This document shows, in pieces, positions 1 through 6,313 of a stretch of 11,449 nucleotides of DNA; the stretch's first letter is position 1; each line of letters begins with the position of its first letter. The position numbers were made by a program, and so were the translations under genes. Location: positions 1 to 11,449 of the forward strand of contig LIZU01000018.1 of assembly GCA_001302725.1 (NCBI GenBank). Reading direction: 5' to 3'. The notes under the pieces were generated by a model that had not been told where the DNA came from, made no database searches, and saw nothing but the letters and a program-made list of their open reading frames with translations. This DNA comes from a candidate division Zixibacteria bacterium DG_27 (lineage in GTDB: Bacteria > Zixibacteria > MSB-5A5 > DG-27).

Positions 1-83
1 TTCGATGTAAATACCCGCGGACAGGAGAGAATGAGGAAAGCCCCCCGGCGAAAAAGTTCTTTGCCTTGGTTCGATCCCCCTTA

Positions 84-452
84 TCACTCCTCCAGAGTCG
101 GGAGGGAGTCAAGGGGAGTCTCCATCATAAACCTGGCATCGTCGGCCAGATCGCTTTCAGGATAGTCGTCCAGGATCTTCTGGAAGGCCTCCCTGGCTTT
201 TCCCTGGTCTTCCAGGTACTCAGAATAGATGAAGCCGATCATGAATTGGGCTTTGTCGTTGCGCTCATCGTCGGGATAGTCTTTCATTATCTGCTCGTAG
301 ACGCTGATCGCCCTTCGATATTCCCCCATCCTCTGAGCGGTCTCGGCCTCGCTATACAGCTCCTGAACAGTTTTTTTCTTCGCGCAGGAGAAGACCAGGC
401 CCAAAACTAGAGTGAAGGTCACAAACAGAAAGATGCTTCTCTTGAAGAACAT
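84..452 (-). CDS. Small TPR-type lipoprotein
   Basis: 122 aa. The N-terminus has a basic MFFKR start, a hydrophobic core and a lipobox ending LVFS-C, so Cys23 is the likely lipidated residue and the mature protein is tethered to a membrane facing the periplasm. From about residue 28 to 105 it has two tetratricopeptide-like helical hairpins: YSEAETAQRMGEYRRAISVY, then a second unit around AQFMIGFIYSEYLEDQGKAREAF, each followed by a DYP turn. This resembles the repeats of BamD and YbgF/CpoB, but two repeats are far fewer than BamD has, so I do not name it. The ATG has a strong GAGGAGG four bases upstream. It lies 30 bases after the ROK kinase and is probably the last visible gene of that operon; no terminator is seen in bases 1-83. 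The likely role is protein-protein scaffolding in the envelope; partner unknown. Confidence 0.85.
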   Translation of the reverse strand: MFFKRSIFLFVTFTLVLGLVFSCAKKKTVQELYSEAETAQRMGEYRRAISVYEQIMKDYPDDERNDKAQFMIGFIYSEYLEDQGKAREAFQKILDDYPESDLADDARFMMETPLDSLPTLEE

Positions 453-482
453 ATCTCCTCCTCAGGATTCCATGATCTATCT

Positions 483-1463
483 CTAACTTTCTTTACCTCG
501 CTGCCAACCCAGGAGAGCCGCCCCCATAAACCCCGCCCGATTGCCCAGTTTCGCTCTCAGGATCTTCAATCCCCGGGTGTTGGAACTCATGCCCCTCTTT
601 CTCACCGCCACCCTGATTCTCTTGATGAAAACCTCCCCGGAATCGGCCAGGCCCCCTCCGATGATCACCGCTTCAGGATTGAGAAGGTTGGCCACCCCGA
701 CTATGCCTGCGGCCAAAGCCTCAACCAGTCTGTCGACGGCCTCGGTGGCAACCTGATCGCCGCGCCTGAAGGCCTCCATCACCAGCTCCGAGGTCAACTT
801 CTTTGAATCATCCTGAAGCCATTCTTTCAGGAGGGATTTCTTTCTCCTTCGCAAGAGAGACCGTATCTCCCTCAAAAGGGCGGGGACGGAGGCGTAAGCC
901 TCCAGGCAACCTCTGCCTCCGCAGGCACAGAGACGACCCTGGTAATCTATGGGTATGTGCCCGAATTCCCCCCCGAAATAGTGACTGCCGCGATAGATTT
1001 TGCCGCCTAAGACCAGACCCCCACCAATGCCGGTCCCCAGGGTGAGCCCCAAGATATCTTTGAAACCTCTGCCGGCGCCGAGTTTGTATTCAGCCAGAGC
1101 CATGACGTTGGCGTCGTTGTCTGTGAAGACCTTGTACTCTGGGAAACGCCGATTGATCCCCTGTTTCAGGTTCACCCCGACCCAGAAGGGGAGGTTGGGA
1201 CTGAAACCCTGCACCTTCCCGGTCAGAAAATTCACGGTGCCGGGACTGCCGATCCCGATGTGTGAGATTCTATAACCCTTAGACTGTGCACCATCGAGAA
1301 GCTCAGCTATGGCAGAATGAATGACCTCCCACACCCTCCGGCGATTCTTGTCCTTCCCCAAGGGTTGGACATCTCTGCAAACGATCTTCCCCTCGCTGGA
1401 GATGACGCCGTATTTTACGTTAGTGCCCCCCACGTCGACTCCGATGGCGAACTTCTTTTTCAT
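483..1463 (-). CDS. ROK-family sugar kinase (probable glucokinase)
   Basis: 326 aa, the usual length for ROK glucokinases, which phosphorylate a hexose with ATP in the cytoplasm. The N-terminal phosphate-binding motif DVGGTNVK lies at 10-17. The catalytic base is Asp117 in TDNDAN. The block GTGIGGG (143-149) is followed by the sugar-contacting GGEFGH (164-169). The zinc motif CACGGRGCLEAY (179-190) supplies Cys179, Cys181 and Cys186, with His169 as the likely fourth ligand. All key residues are intact, so an active kinase is expected. Glucose is the most likely substrate, but N-acetylmannosamine, fructose or allose kinases share these motifs. The ATG overlaps the aminotransferase stop as ATGA and has only a weak ribosome-binding site, which suggests translational coupling to the upstream gene. 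Confidence 0.93.
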   Translation of the reverse strand: MKKKFAIGVDVGGTNVKYGVISSEGKIVCRDVQPLGKDKNRRRVWEVIHSAIAELLDGAQSKGYRISHIGIGSPGTVNFLTGKVQGFSPNLPFWVGVNLKQGINRRFPEYKVFTDNDANVMALAEYKLGAGRGFKDILGLTLGTGIGGGLVLGGKIYRGSHYFGGEFGHIPIDYQGRLCACGGRGCLEAYASVPALLREIRSLLRRRKKSLLKEWLQDDSKKLTSELVMEAFRRGDQVATEAVDRLVEALAAGIVGVANLLNPEAVIIGGGLADSGEVFIKRIRVAVRKRGMSSNTRGLKILRAKLGNRAGFMGAALLGWQRGKES

Positions 1464-2668
1464 CTTATACTATTGTACTTCTCGATCCCCACCGCCAGGG
1501 CTTTCATGGCCCTCTTCAAATCCTCGACGTTCAGGACGTAAGCCAGCCGAGCTTCGTCCTTCCCCCTGCCGGGGGTGGCGTAGAATCCCGGGCCCGGGGC
1601 AATCATGGTGGTTTCGTTATGGAGTCGGAAATCGGTCAGCATCCACTGTGAGAAGACCTCGATGTCGTCCACCGGCAGTTTCGCCATAATATAGAAGGCC
1701 CCGGAGGGTTTCTCGCAGACCGTTTTTGGGATCTGCATCAGAGCCTCATAGACGGTGTCACGGCGGCGACGATACTCACCGGCCATATTCCTGAAGTAGT
1801 CCTCCTTCAGAGATAGCGCGGCCATGGCCCCGTGCTGTTCAATGCTTGGCGGACACAAACGAGCCTGCCCGAACCGCAGCGCGGTCTCCACAACCTCTCG
1901 GTTCCTGCTGGCCAGACAGCCGATTCTGGCTCCACAGGCGCTGAAGCGCTTGGAGACGGAATCCAGCAGGATGGCACGGTCTTCTATCCCGGAGATATCC
2001 ATGATGCTGGTGTGAGTCCCCTCGTAGATGAACTCTCTGTAAACCTCGTCAGAAAGCAAGAAGAGATTGTGTTCGACAGCCAGCTCTCCCAGCGTCTCCA
2101 GCTCCTCTTTCGTGAAAACCGTTCCGGTGGGATTGTTCGGGGAACAGAAAATTATTGCCCTGGTTTTGGAGCTTATCTTGGACTCAATCTCCTTTCTGTC
2201 GGGAAGGTGAAATCCGGTCTCGGCGTAAGTTGTCAGAGGCACCAGATTGACTGCAGCCTCCACCGCGAAGCCGTTATAGTTGGTGTAGAAAGGTTCCGGG
2301 ACAATGATTTCCTCTTCAGGCTCACAGACCGCCATCATGGCGAAGATGATGGCTTCGCTCCCCCCGGTGGTCACCACGATCTCCTGCGGCGAAAGCTCGA
2401 TATCGTATCGGGAGTAATACTCAGACAGCCTTTCGCGGAATTCAATGATCCCCTGGGAATGCCCGTAGGCCAGGACTTTCTCGCCGAAGTTCCTGACAGC
2501 GTCCATAAACTCCCTGGGGGTGGGGATATCCGGCTGTCCGATGTTCAGGTGATAGACCTTCACCCCTTTCTTCTTGGCCTCATCCGCGAAAGGGACCAAT
2601 TTTCTTATCGGGGAGGCCGGCATCATTCCGGCTCTATGGGAAAGCTTCGGTTTAGTGTCGCTGGGCAT
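1460..2668 (-). CDS. PLP-dependent class I/II aminotransferase (aspartate aminotransferase-like)
   Basis: 402 aa from the chosen ATG. It is a fold-type I enzyme that moves an amino group between an amino acid and a 2-oxo acid using pyridoxal phosphate. Visible in order: the N-terminal NIGQPDIPTP; GGSEAI (about 102-107), which holds the cofactor phosphate; SPNNPTG with Asn179; LSDEVY with Asp207 and Tyr210; SVSKRFS with the Schiff-base Lys240; Arg248 in GARIG; and Arg374 in EARLAY, which binds the substrate carboxylate. All catalytic residues are present. The exact amino acid cannot be read from the motifs. The frame stays open to a TTG at 2704, but that codon sits beside the predicted transcription start and has no ribosome-binding site. 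ATG 2668 has GGAG nine bases upstream. It is the first gene of a three-gene operon with the ROK kinase and the TPR lipoprotein. Confidence 0.93.
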   Translation of the reverse strand: MPSDTKPKLSHRAGMMPASPIRKLVPFADEAKKKGVKVYHLNIGQPDIPTPREFMDAVRNFGEKVLAYGHSQGIIEFRERLSEYYSRYDIELSPQEIVVTTGGSEAIIFAMMAVCEPEEEIIVPEPFYTNYNGFAVEAAVNLVPLTTYAETGFHLPDRKEIESKISSKTRAIIFCSPNNPTGTVFTKEELETLGELAVEHNLFLLSDEVYREFIYEGTHTSIMDISGIEDRAILLDSVSKRFSACGARIGCLASRNREVVETALRFGQARLCPPSIEQHGAMAALSLKEDYFRNMAGEYRRRRDTVYEALMQIPKTVCEKPSGAFYIMAKLPVDDIEVFSQWMLTDFRLHNETTMIAPGPGFYATPGRGKDEARLAYVLNVEDLKRAMKALAVGIEKYNSIR

Positions 2669-2713
2669 CTTCGGATTCTCCACAGTCTCGATTTGAGATC
2701 TCAAGGGAAAAGG

Positions 2714-2742
2714 AATTTATGTCTTGGGCTCGAGATTGTCAA
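2714..2742 (-). promoter_or_regulatory. Sigma-70-type promoter of the aminotransferase operon
   Basis: On the minus strand, a perfect -35 TTGACA (2742-2737) is followed by a 17-base spacer and TAAATT (2719-2714), four of six matches to TATAAT. Transcription would begin near 2707, about 40 bases before the ATG at 2668. This placement argues against the TTG start at 2704. Confidence 0.7.
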
Positions 2743-2774
2743 CAGGATTAGGTCAGAGCCGCCGCCTCGGAAAC

Positions 2775-2803
2775 TTGACATCAACTTTGACGACCAGTAT
2801 TTT
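2775..2803 (+). promoter_or_regulatory. Sigma-70-type promoter of the DUF6754-like gene
   Basis: A perfect -35 TTGACA (2775-2780), a 17-base spacer and TATTTT (2798-2803, four of six matches). The start of transcription would be near 2810, about 20 bases before the GTG at 2831. It is back-to-back with the aminotransferase promoter; the two -35 boxes are 32 bases apart. Confidence 0.7.
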
Positions 2804-2830
2804 GAGCAAAAATCATCTTGTGAGAGAGAA

Positions 2831-3970
2831 GTGAACCTTTCTGCGAAAAAAGTCCCCATCCTCATTCTTGTCTTGCTCTCTTATCGACTCTGTTCTGGCG
2901 CAGAACAGAGCGAGCCGGCTAAAGCATATGATACTCCTAACGATGCCGGGCGGAGCATAACTATCTTCTGGGGGAAGTTCGAACCTTCACTGTTGACCGT
3001 CCCGGAGGAGTGCAAAATATTTCGTTCGCCGGAGCAGGAGGGGACTTACGAGTTAGTGGCCACCGTGCCCTTCGACCAGCTCCTTTACCGCGACGATGAC
3101 GTCGACGATGACAGCTCCTACTATTACAACCTGGTTTTGGTCAAAGAAGAGGCGATAGTAGGCTCATTCACGCTGGGGCCGGTGAGCTCCTCTCCCCAGT
3201 TGTTCAACACCGGTCGGCTTAACGTCCTGGTGGGGGTCCTCATCTGCGGGATCTTGGTTGCCTTCTTCATCGTGCAGGGAAAAACCGGTCGGGAGCTTTA
3301 CGTTCGGCCTATAGCCGGACTTTCTGCCATTGACGATGCCATCGGGAGAGCCACCGAAATGGGGAAACCGATACTGTATTCCTCCGGTGTGGGAGAGATG
3401 TCCCGGGTAGCGACCATCGCCTCCATGAACATCCTCGGTTCCATCGCGCCCAAGATTGCCGAATACAACTCCAAGTTCATCTTCCCCAACTGGGATCCGG
3501 TGGTCACAACCGTCGCCCAGGAGGTCGTAAAGGAGGGCTACTACAAGGCCGGGCACCCGGAGGCCTTCGATCCCGACAATATCTACTTCGTTACCCAGTC
3601 GCAGTTCGGATACGTCGCCGCCGTGGATGGCGTAATGGTCAGAGAGAGACCGGCCACCAATCTGCTCTTAGGTACTTTTGAGGCAGAGTCGCTGATTTTA
3701 GCCGAGACCGGGAATTCAATCGGCGCCATCCAGATTGCGGGAACCGATTCCTCTATCCAGCTCGCCTTTTTCATCGTCGCCTGCGACTATGTTCTGATCG
3801 GGGAGGAGCTCTTCGCCGCCTCCGGATACATCACCAAAGACCCGATGGTCTTAGGCAGCCTCAAGGGGACCGACTACTCCAAACTGATAATCATCCTGTT
3901 CGTTGTCTTAGGCTCAATCCTGGGAACGTTCGGGGTAGACACTCTCGTGAACTGGTTCAGTGTGGGATAA
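2831..3970 (+). CDS. FN3 plus DUF6754-like membrane protein, function unknown
   Basis: 379 aa from a GTG start. The signal peptide covers about residues 1-24 (basic KK, LILVLLS core, likely cut after CSGA). Residues about 36-125 look like a fibronectin III-type domain: ITIFWGKF, CKIFRSPEQEGTYELV, then YRDDDVDDDSSYYYNLVLV. A membrane helix at about 131-150 precedes a large conserved-looking soluble part (GRELYVRPIAGLSAIDDAIGRATEMGKP, SSGVGEMSRVATIASMNILG). Two more hydrophobic segments lie near 308-325 and 350-376. I believe the C-terminal part matches the uncharacterised family DUF6754, from memory only. The frame is open upstream to 1832, but that part is antisense to the aminotransferase. 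The GTG directly follows a promoter, has a weak purine-rich GAGAGAGAA before it, and yields a proper signal peptide. The next gene encodes a six-helix membrane protein, a likely partner. Confidence 0.8.
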   Translation: MNLSAKKVPILILVLLSYRLCSGAEQSEPAKAYDTPNDAGRSITIFWGKFEPSLLTVPEECKIFRSPEQEGTYELVATVPFDQLLYRDDDVDDDSSYYYNLVLVKEEAIVGSFTLGPVSSSPQLFNTGRLNVLVGVLICGILVAFFIVQGKTGRELYVRPIAGLSAIDDAIGRATEMGKPILYSSGVGEMSRVATIASMNILGSIAPKIAEYNSKFIFPNWDPVVTTVAQEVVKEGYYKAGHPEAFDPDNIYFVTQSQFGYVAAVDGVMVRERPATNLLLGTFEAESLILAETGNSIGAIQIAGTDSSIQLAFFIVACDYVLIGEELFAASGYITKDPMVLGSLKGTDYSKLIIILFVVLGSILGTFGVDTLVNWFSVG

Positions 3971-4028
3971 GATTCACAGCGGACGAAGCAGATTGAGTAG
4001 ATTCCCACAGAGTACAAGAGATGAGGCT

Positions 4029-4112
4029 ATGGTTTGCCATTCACCATTGACTATTCACCATTCACTATTGACCACTAACCACTCACCACTAACCACTCAC
4101 CAACATGCGTAG
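4029..4112 (+). other. Possible upstream reading frame through the heptamer array
   Basis: ATG at 4029 opens a 27-codon frame that runs through the whole repeat array and stops at TAG 4110-4112, overlapping the ATG of the next gene at 4105. The only ribosome-binding-like sequence (GAGG, 4023-4026) is too close to the ATG to be convincing. If translated, ribosomes ending here could restart on the membrane-protein gene, which has no Shine-Dalgarno of its own. It may equally be chance. Confidence 0.2.
4039..4101 (+). repeat. Tandem heptamer array, nine units
   Basis: Nine uninterrupted 7-base units fit the consensus AYTVACY. Units 1-5 are ATT-type (ATTCACC, ATTGACT and variants). Units 6-9 are ACT-type, alternating ACTAACC and ACTCACC, so the last four form an exact 14-base repeat present twice. 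The array ends three bases before the ATG of the six-helix protein. It resembles the short tandemly repeated heptanucleotides known from cyanobacteria, but this is a likeness of form, not shown kinship. Confidence 0.9.
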
Positions 4113-4725
4113 ACGTCTTCCAGTAATAGTCTGCTTCCTCTTTGGGCTTTTCATGCTGGTGCAGTTTTTCGTCCCCCATCCGGTGGGGACGGAGGCTTAC
4201 GAGACGGTGTTGGATTGGGTGCAGATAATATATGTGTTTGCTCTTTTCGTGGGGGTGGCGGGAATTATCAAGTTACATGGAAGCAAATTATCTCCGGGGA
4301 AGAAGGGCTGGTTTTACAGCTTGACCACAATCTTGGGTTTGGCAGCGATGGTGATTCTGGGTTTTGTATTCGGAGTGGGAAAGGGCACCCCCTTCAACTG
4401 GATCTTTCAGAACCTGCAGGCGCCGATGCAAGCGACGATGTTCTCGCTGCTGGCGTTCTTTATCGCCTCCGCAGCCTACCGAGGCTTTAGAGTTCGGAAT
4501 GTAGAATCAGTTCTGCTGCTCGGGGCGGCGGTGATAGTGATGATCGGGCGGGTGCCGATCGGTAAGATGATATTCCCTTACTCTCCGGAGGTCGCGGACT
4601 GGATTTTGAGAGTGCCTTCCATGGCCGCCAGAAGGGGAATCTTCATCGGGATAGGTTTAGGTTCAATCGCCACCGCCTTGAGGGTAATTGTGGGGATCGA
4701 GAGGACCTATTTGGGCCGGGATTGA
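4105..4725 (+). CDS. Six-helix integral membrane protein, function unknown
   Basis: 206 aa, predicted inner-membrane protein. Hydrophobic segments at about 5-23, 38-56, 69-91, 108-124, 134-154 and 178-196. The MRRRLP start and the basic loops (HGSKLSPGKKG near 58-68, RGFRVRN at 126-132, AARRG near 174-178) suggest cytoplasmic patches. I recognise no catalytic motif and no named family. It follows the DUF6754-like gene on the same strand with a 134-base gap, so the two may be co-transcribed and form a membrane pair. No Shine-Dalgarno precedes the ATG; the bases upstream are the heptamer array, so initiation must be unusual or coupled. The last 15 codons (LRVIVGIER to GRD) recur in diverged form at 7558-7600. 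The ATG is the best start, because the next in-frame Met lies inside the first helix. Confidence 0.8.
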   Translation: MRRRLPVIVCFLFGLFMLVQFFVPHPVGTEAYETVLDWVQIIYVFALFVGVAGIIKLHGSKLSPGKKGWFYSLTTILGLAAMVILGFVFGVGKGTPFNWIFQNLQAPMQATMFSLLAFFIASAAYRGFRVRNVESVLLLGAAVIVMIGRVPIGKMIFPYSPEVADWILRVPSMAARRGIFIGIGLGSIATALRVIVGIERTYLGRD

Positions 4726-4802
4726 ACCGCGGACGCAGAGTATAGACAACCGAACTTGAGACCAGAGAGTGTGCAAGAACTGCTCTCCCCTCCGAGTTCA
4801 TC

Positions 4803-4878
4803 AGCGGCAGACCGATCTTTAGTGATTCACAGAGCAGACCCCCGGGCCGCTGGCCGGAAAGGCTGTCTGCCGCTTTTT
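4803..4878 (+). terminator. Rho-independent terminator after the six-helix gene
   Basis: AGCGGCAGAC (4803-4812) pairs perfectly with GTCTGCCGCT (4865-4874), followed by TTTTT (4874-4878). The long loop contains an inner GGCC-GCT-GGCC hairpin and a second GCAGAC (4834-4839) that can also pair with GTCTGC, so two alternative stems compete for the same 3' strand. It would end transcription of the DUF6754-like and six-helix genes. Confidence 0.7.
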
Positions 4879-4914
4879 GATTTATCAAAAATCTGTGTCC
4901 TGCGTACCTTGCAG

Positions 4915-4943
4915 TTGCAGATGGGGGCGCTTGGCATTATCTT
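4915..4943 (+). promoter_or_regulatory. Possible promoter of the exporter genes
   Basis: TTGCAG (4915-4920), a 17-base spacer and TATCTT (4938-4943, four of six matches). The -35 box is weak (three of six). Transcription would start near 4950, at the very edge of the structured RNA candidate. That fits a leader RNA, but could clip the first bases of its first stem. Confidence 0.35.
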
Positions 4944-4947
4944 AATA

Positions 4948-5032
4948 GAGGCATAGCTCATTAAACGCCTCGTGGCTGGTAGGTGTCTAAGTCTTGGGGA
5001 AGCGTTAGGCGTATATCCCCGGGCTGAGCTAT
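4948..5032 (+). ncRNA. Structured RNA candidate with pseudoknot, 5' leader of exporter
   Basis: Three mutually compatible helices can be drawn. GAGGC (4948-4952) pairs with GCCTC (4967-4971). CTTGGGGA (4993-5000) pairs with TCCCCGGG (5016-5023), with two G-U pairs. The loop of the first hairpin, ATAGCTCA (4953-4960), pairs with TGAGCTAT (5025-5032), forming an H-type pseudoknot next to the second hairpin. A rival helix, ACGCCT (4965-4970) with AGGCGT (5007-5012), would break the first stem, so a two-state switch is possible. I tested it by eye against c-di-GMP-I, SAM-I, TPP, cobalamin, fluoride and ZTP riboswitch signatures and found no match. The 8-base inverted ends could instead mark a tiny mobile element. 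Confidence 0.4.
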
Positions 5033-5097
5033 CGTGGAACAAAAAATGGATTTATGCATTCTATTAGATGCGTGAGAACTGAAACTGGCAGGGTAAC

Positions 5098-6264
5098 ATG
5101 AGACTATCCAAGTGGCACTTCCTCGGGCTGGGTTTTATCATCCTGGTTGTGGCCGGCTTCTACATAACCAACAACGTTCCAAGGGGAGAATCATCCAGCA
5201 AGGGAGCTCGATACAAAGAGTATACCGTCAAGAGAGGGACATTTCACAGCACCGTGTCGGCCAGCGGGATCGTCAAACCGATCGATAGGGTCCAGATAAA
5301 ATCTAAGGCCAGCGGACTCATCGAAGAACTGCCGGTCGAAGAGGGAGATTACGTCAAGAAGGGAGCGCTCATCTGCCGCCTCGACCAGACGGACGTCAAG
5401 GCCGAGGTGGAGCAAGCCCAGGCCGACGTGGATATTGCTGAAGCCGAGCTAAAGCAGGCTCAAAACACATACAATCGCCGCGAGCAGCTTTTCTTAAAGA
5501 AGCTTATCTCCAAGGAGGAGTTCGACCAAACTGACCTTCTCCTGGCACAGGCCAAGGGGAAGATGCTGCGCGCCCGGACCGCCTTGGATCAGGCTAATAC
5601 CCGACTCAGTGAGACCATCGTTAAGGCTCCCATCGACGGTGTCATACTTCAGAAATATGTGGAGGCGGGGCAGATAATCTCCTCCGGCATCAGCAACGTA
5701 AGCGGAGGCACCCCCATTGCCGACGTAGCGGATATGCGATTGGTGGAGGTAGAAGCAGGTGTCGACGAAATCGATGTGGGGAAAGTCAAAGTGGGGCAAT
5801 CCGCGGCAGTGATTGCCGAAGCCTATCCCCAGATGAGGTTTTCGGGAGAGATAATTAGAATTGCGCCGGAGGCCAACGTAGTCCAGAACGTCACCCGCTT
5901 CAACGTCGTTATCGAAGTGGAGAATACCAAAGGACTGCTCAAATCCGGCATGAACGCTACCGTAGAGGTCACCATCGCCAGAGAGGAAAATGCCCTTCTA
6001 GCTCCGGCCCTGGCGCTCACCGAACCGATGCAGCCTGGCGCCGGTAAGAATATCAGGCGGACCTTGCTGAAAAAGGGCGATGAATTTGTGCCCCACGAGG
6101 TCGAGATTGGTCTCTCCGATTTCGAGCAGACGGTGGTGACTTCAGGCTTACAGGAAGGGGACATATTGGGAGTCCCGATGGTCTCTCGCCTGAAAGAAGA
6201 GAATGATAGAATGGAGGAGCGCATAAGAAGCACCCGGAGTTTCGGAAGCAGTGCACCTCGATAA
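5098..6264 (+). CDS. MacA/HlyD-type periplasmic adaptor of an efflux or export system
   Basis: 388 aa. These proteins are anchored in the inner membrane and link a membrane transporter to an outer-membrane channel across the periplasm. An uncleaved N-terminal helix lies at about 8-24. The order is that of the membrane-fusion family: first lipoyl half (about 62-96, KASGLIEELPVEEGDYVKKG), alpha-helical coiled-coil hairpin (about 97-175, rich in Ala, Glu and Gln), second lipoyl half (KAPIDGVILQKYVEAGQ, about 176-192), beta-barrel (about 216-295) and a membrane-proximal part to about 365, ending in a charged tail. The permease follows after 49 bases. The ATG has AGGG four bases upstream. Its MacA-type partner is inferred from the MacB-like permease; the substrate is unknown. 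Confidence 0.9.
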   Translation: MRLSKWHFLGLGFIILVVAGFYITNNVPRGESSSKGARYKEYTVKRGTFHSTVSASGIVKPIDRVQIKSKASGLIEELPVEEGDYVKKGALICRLDQTDVKAEVEQAQADVDIAEAELKQAQNTYNRREQLFLKKLISKEEFDQTDLLLAQAKGKMLRARTALDQANTRLSETIVKAPIDGVILQKYVEAGQIISSGISNVSGGTPIADVADMRLVEVEAGVDEIDVGKVKVGQSAAVIAEAYPQMRFSGEIIRIAPEANVVQNVTRFNVVIEVENTKGLLKSGMNATVEVTIAREENALLAPALALTEPMQPGAGKNIRRTLLKKGDEFVPHEVEIGLSDFEQTVVTSGLQEGDILGVPMVSRLKEENDRMEERIRSTRSFGSSAPR

Positions 6265-6313
6265 GAATCACGATTGATTTGTCTCACCTGATAATGCGGT
6301 AATCTCAGAAGGT

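Larger units (their letters stand above)
4726..5097. other. Gene-free stretch between membrane pair and exporter
   Basis: 372 bases with no supported coding region. It holds a terminator-like hairpin (4803-4878), a possible promoter (4915-4943), a structured RNA candidate (4948-5032) and then about 65 A/T-rich bases up to the adaptor gene, in which I see only the AGGG ribosome-binding site at 5090-5093. Confidence 0.8.

Noticed and set aside
1477..1491. Third copy of GTGGGGATCGAGA (minus strand) near the end of the aminotransferase gene, like those at 4688 and 7568
   Set aside because: Only 13 bases match exactly and the flanks differ. A shared 13-mer is expected by chance in a window this size, and the codons encode an ordinary C-terminal helix.
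1832..2830. A long plus-strand open frame continuous with the DUF6754-like gene, giving a 712-aa protein
   Set aside because: It is antisense to the aminotransferase, has no domain sense, and the real gene starts at GTG 2831 behind its own promoter with a proper signal peptide. An automatic caller could wrongly extend the gene here.
4039..4101. CRISPR array
   Set aside because: The units are 7 bases long without spacers and no cas gene is nearby; this is a simple tandem repeat.
4953..5032. A tRNA or a known riboswitch in the exporter leader
   Set aside because: There is no cloverleaf or T-loop, and no match to the core motifs of the riboswitch classes I could recall. It is kept only as an unclassified structured RNA.
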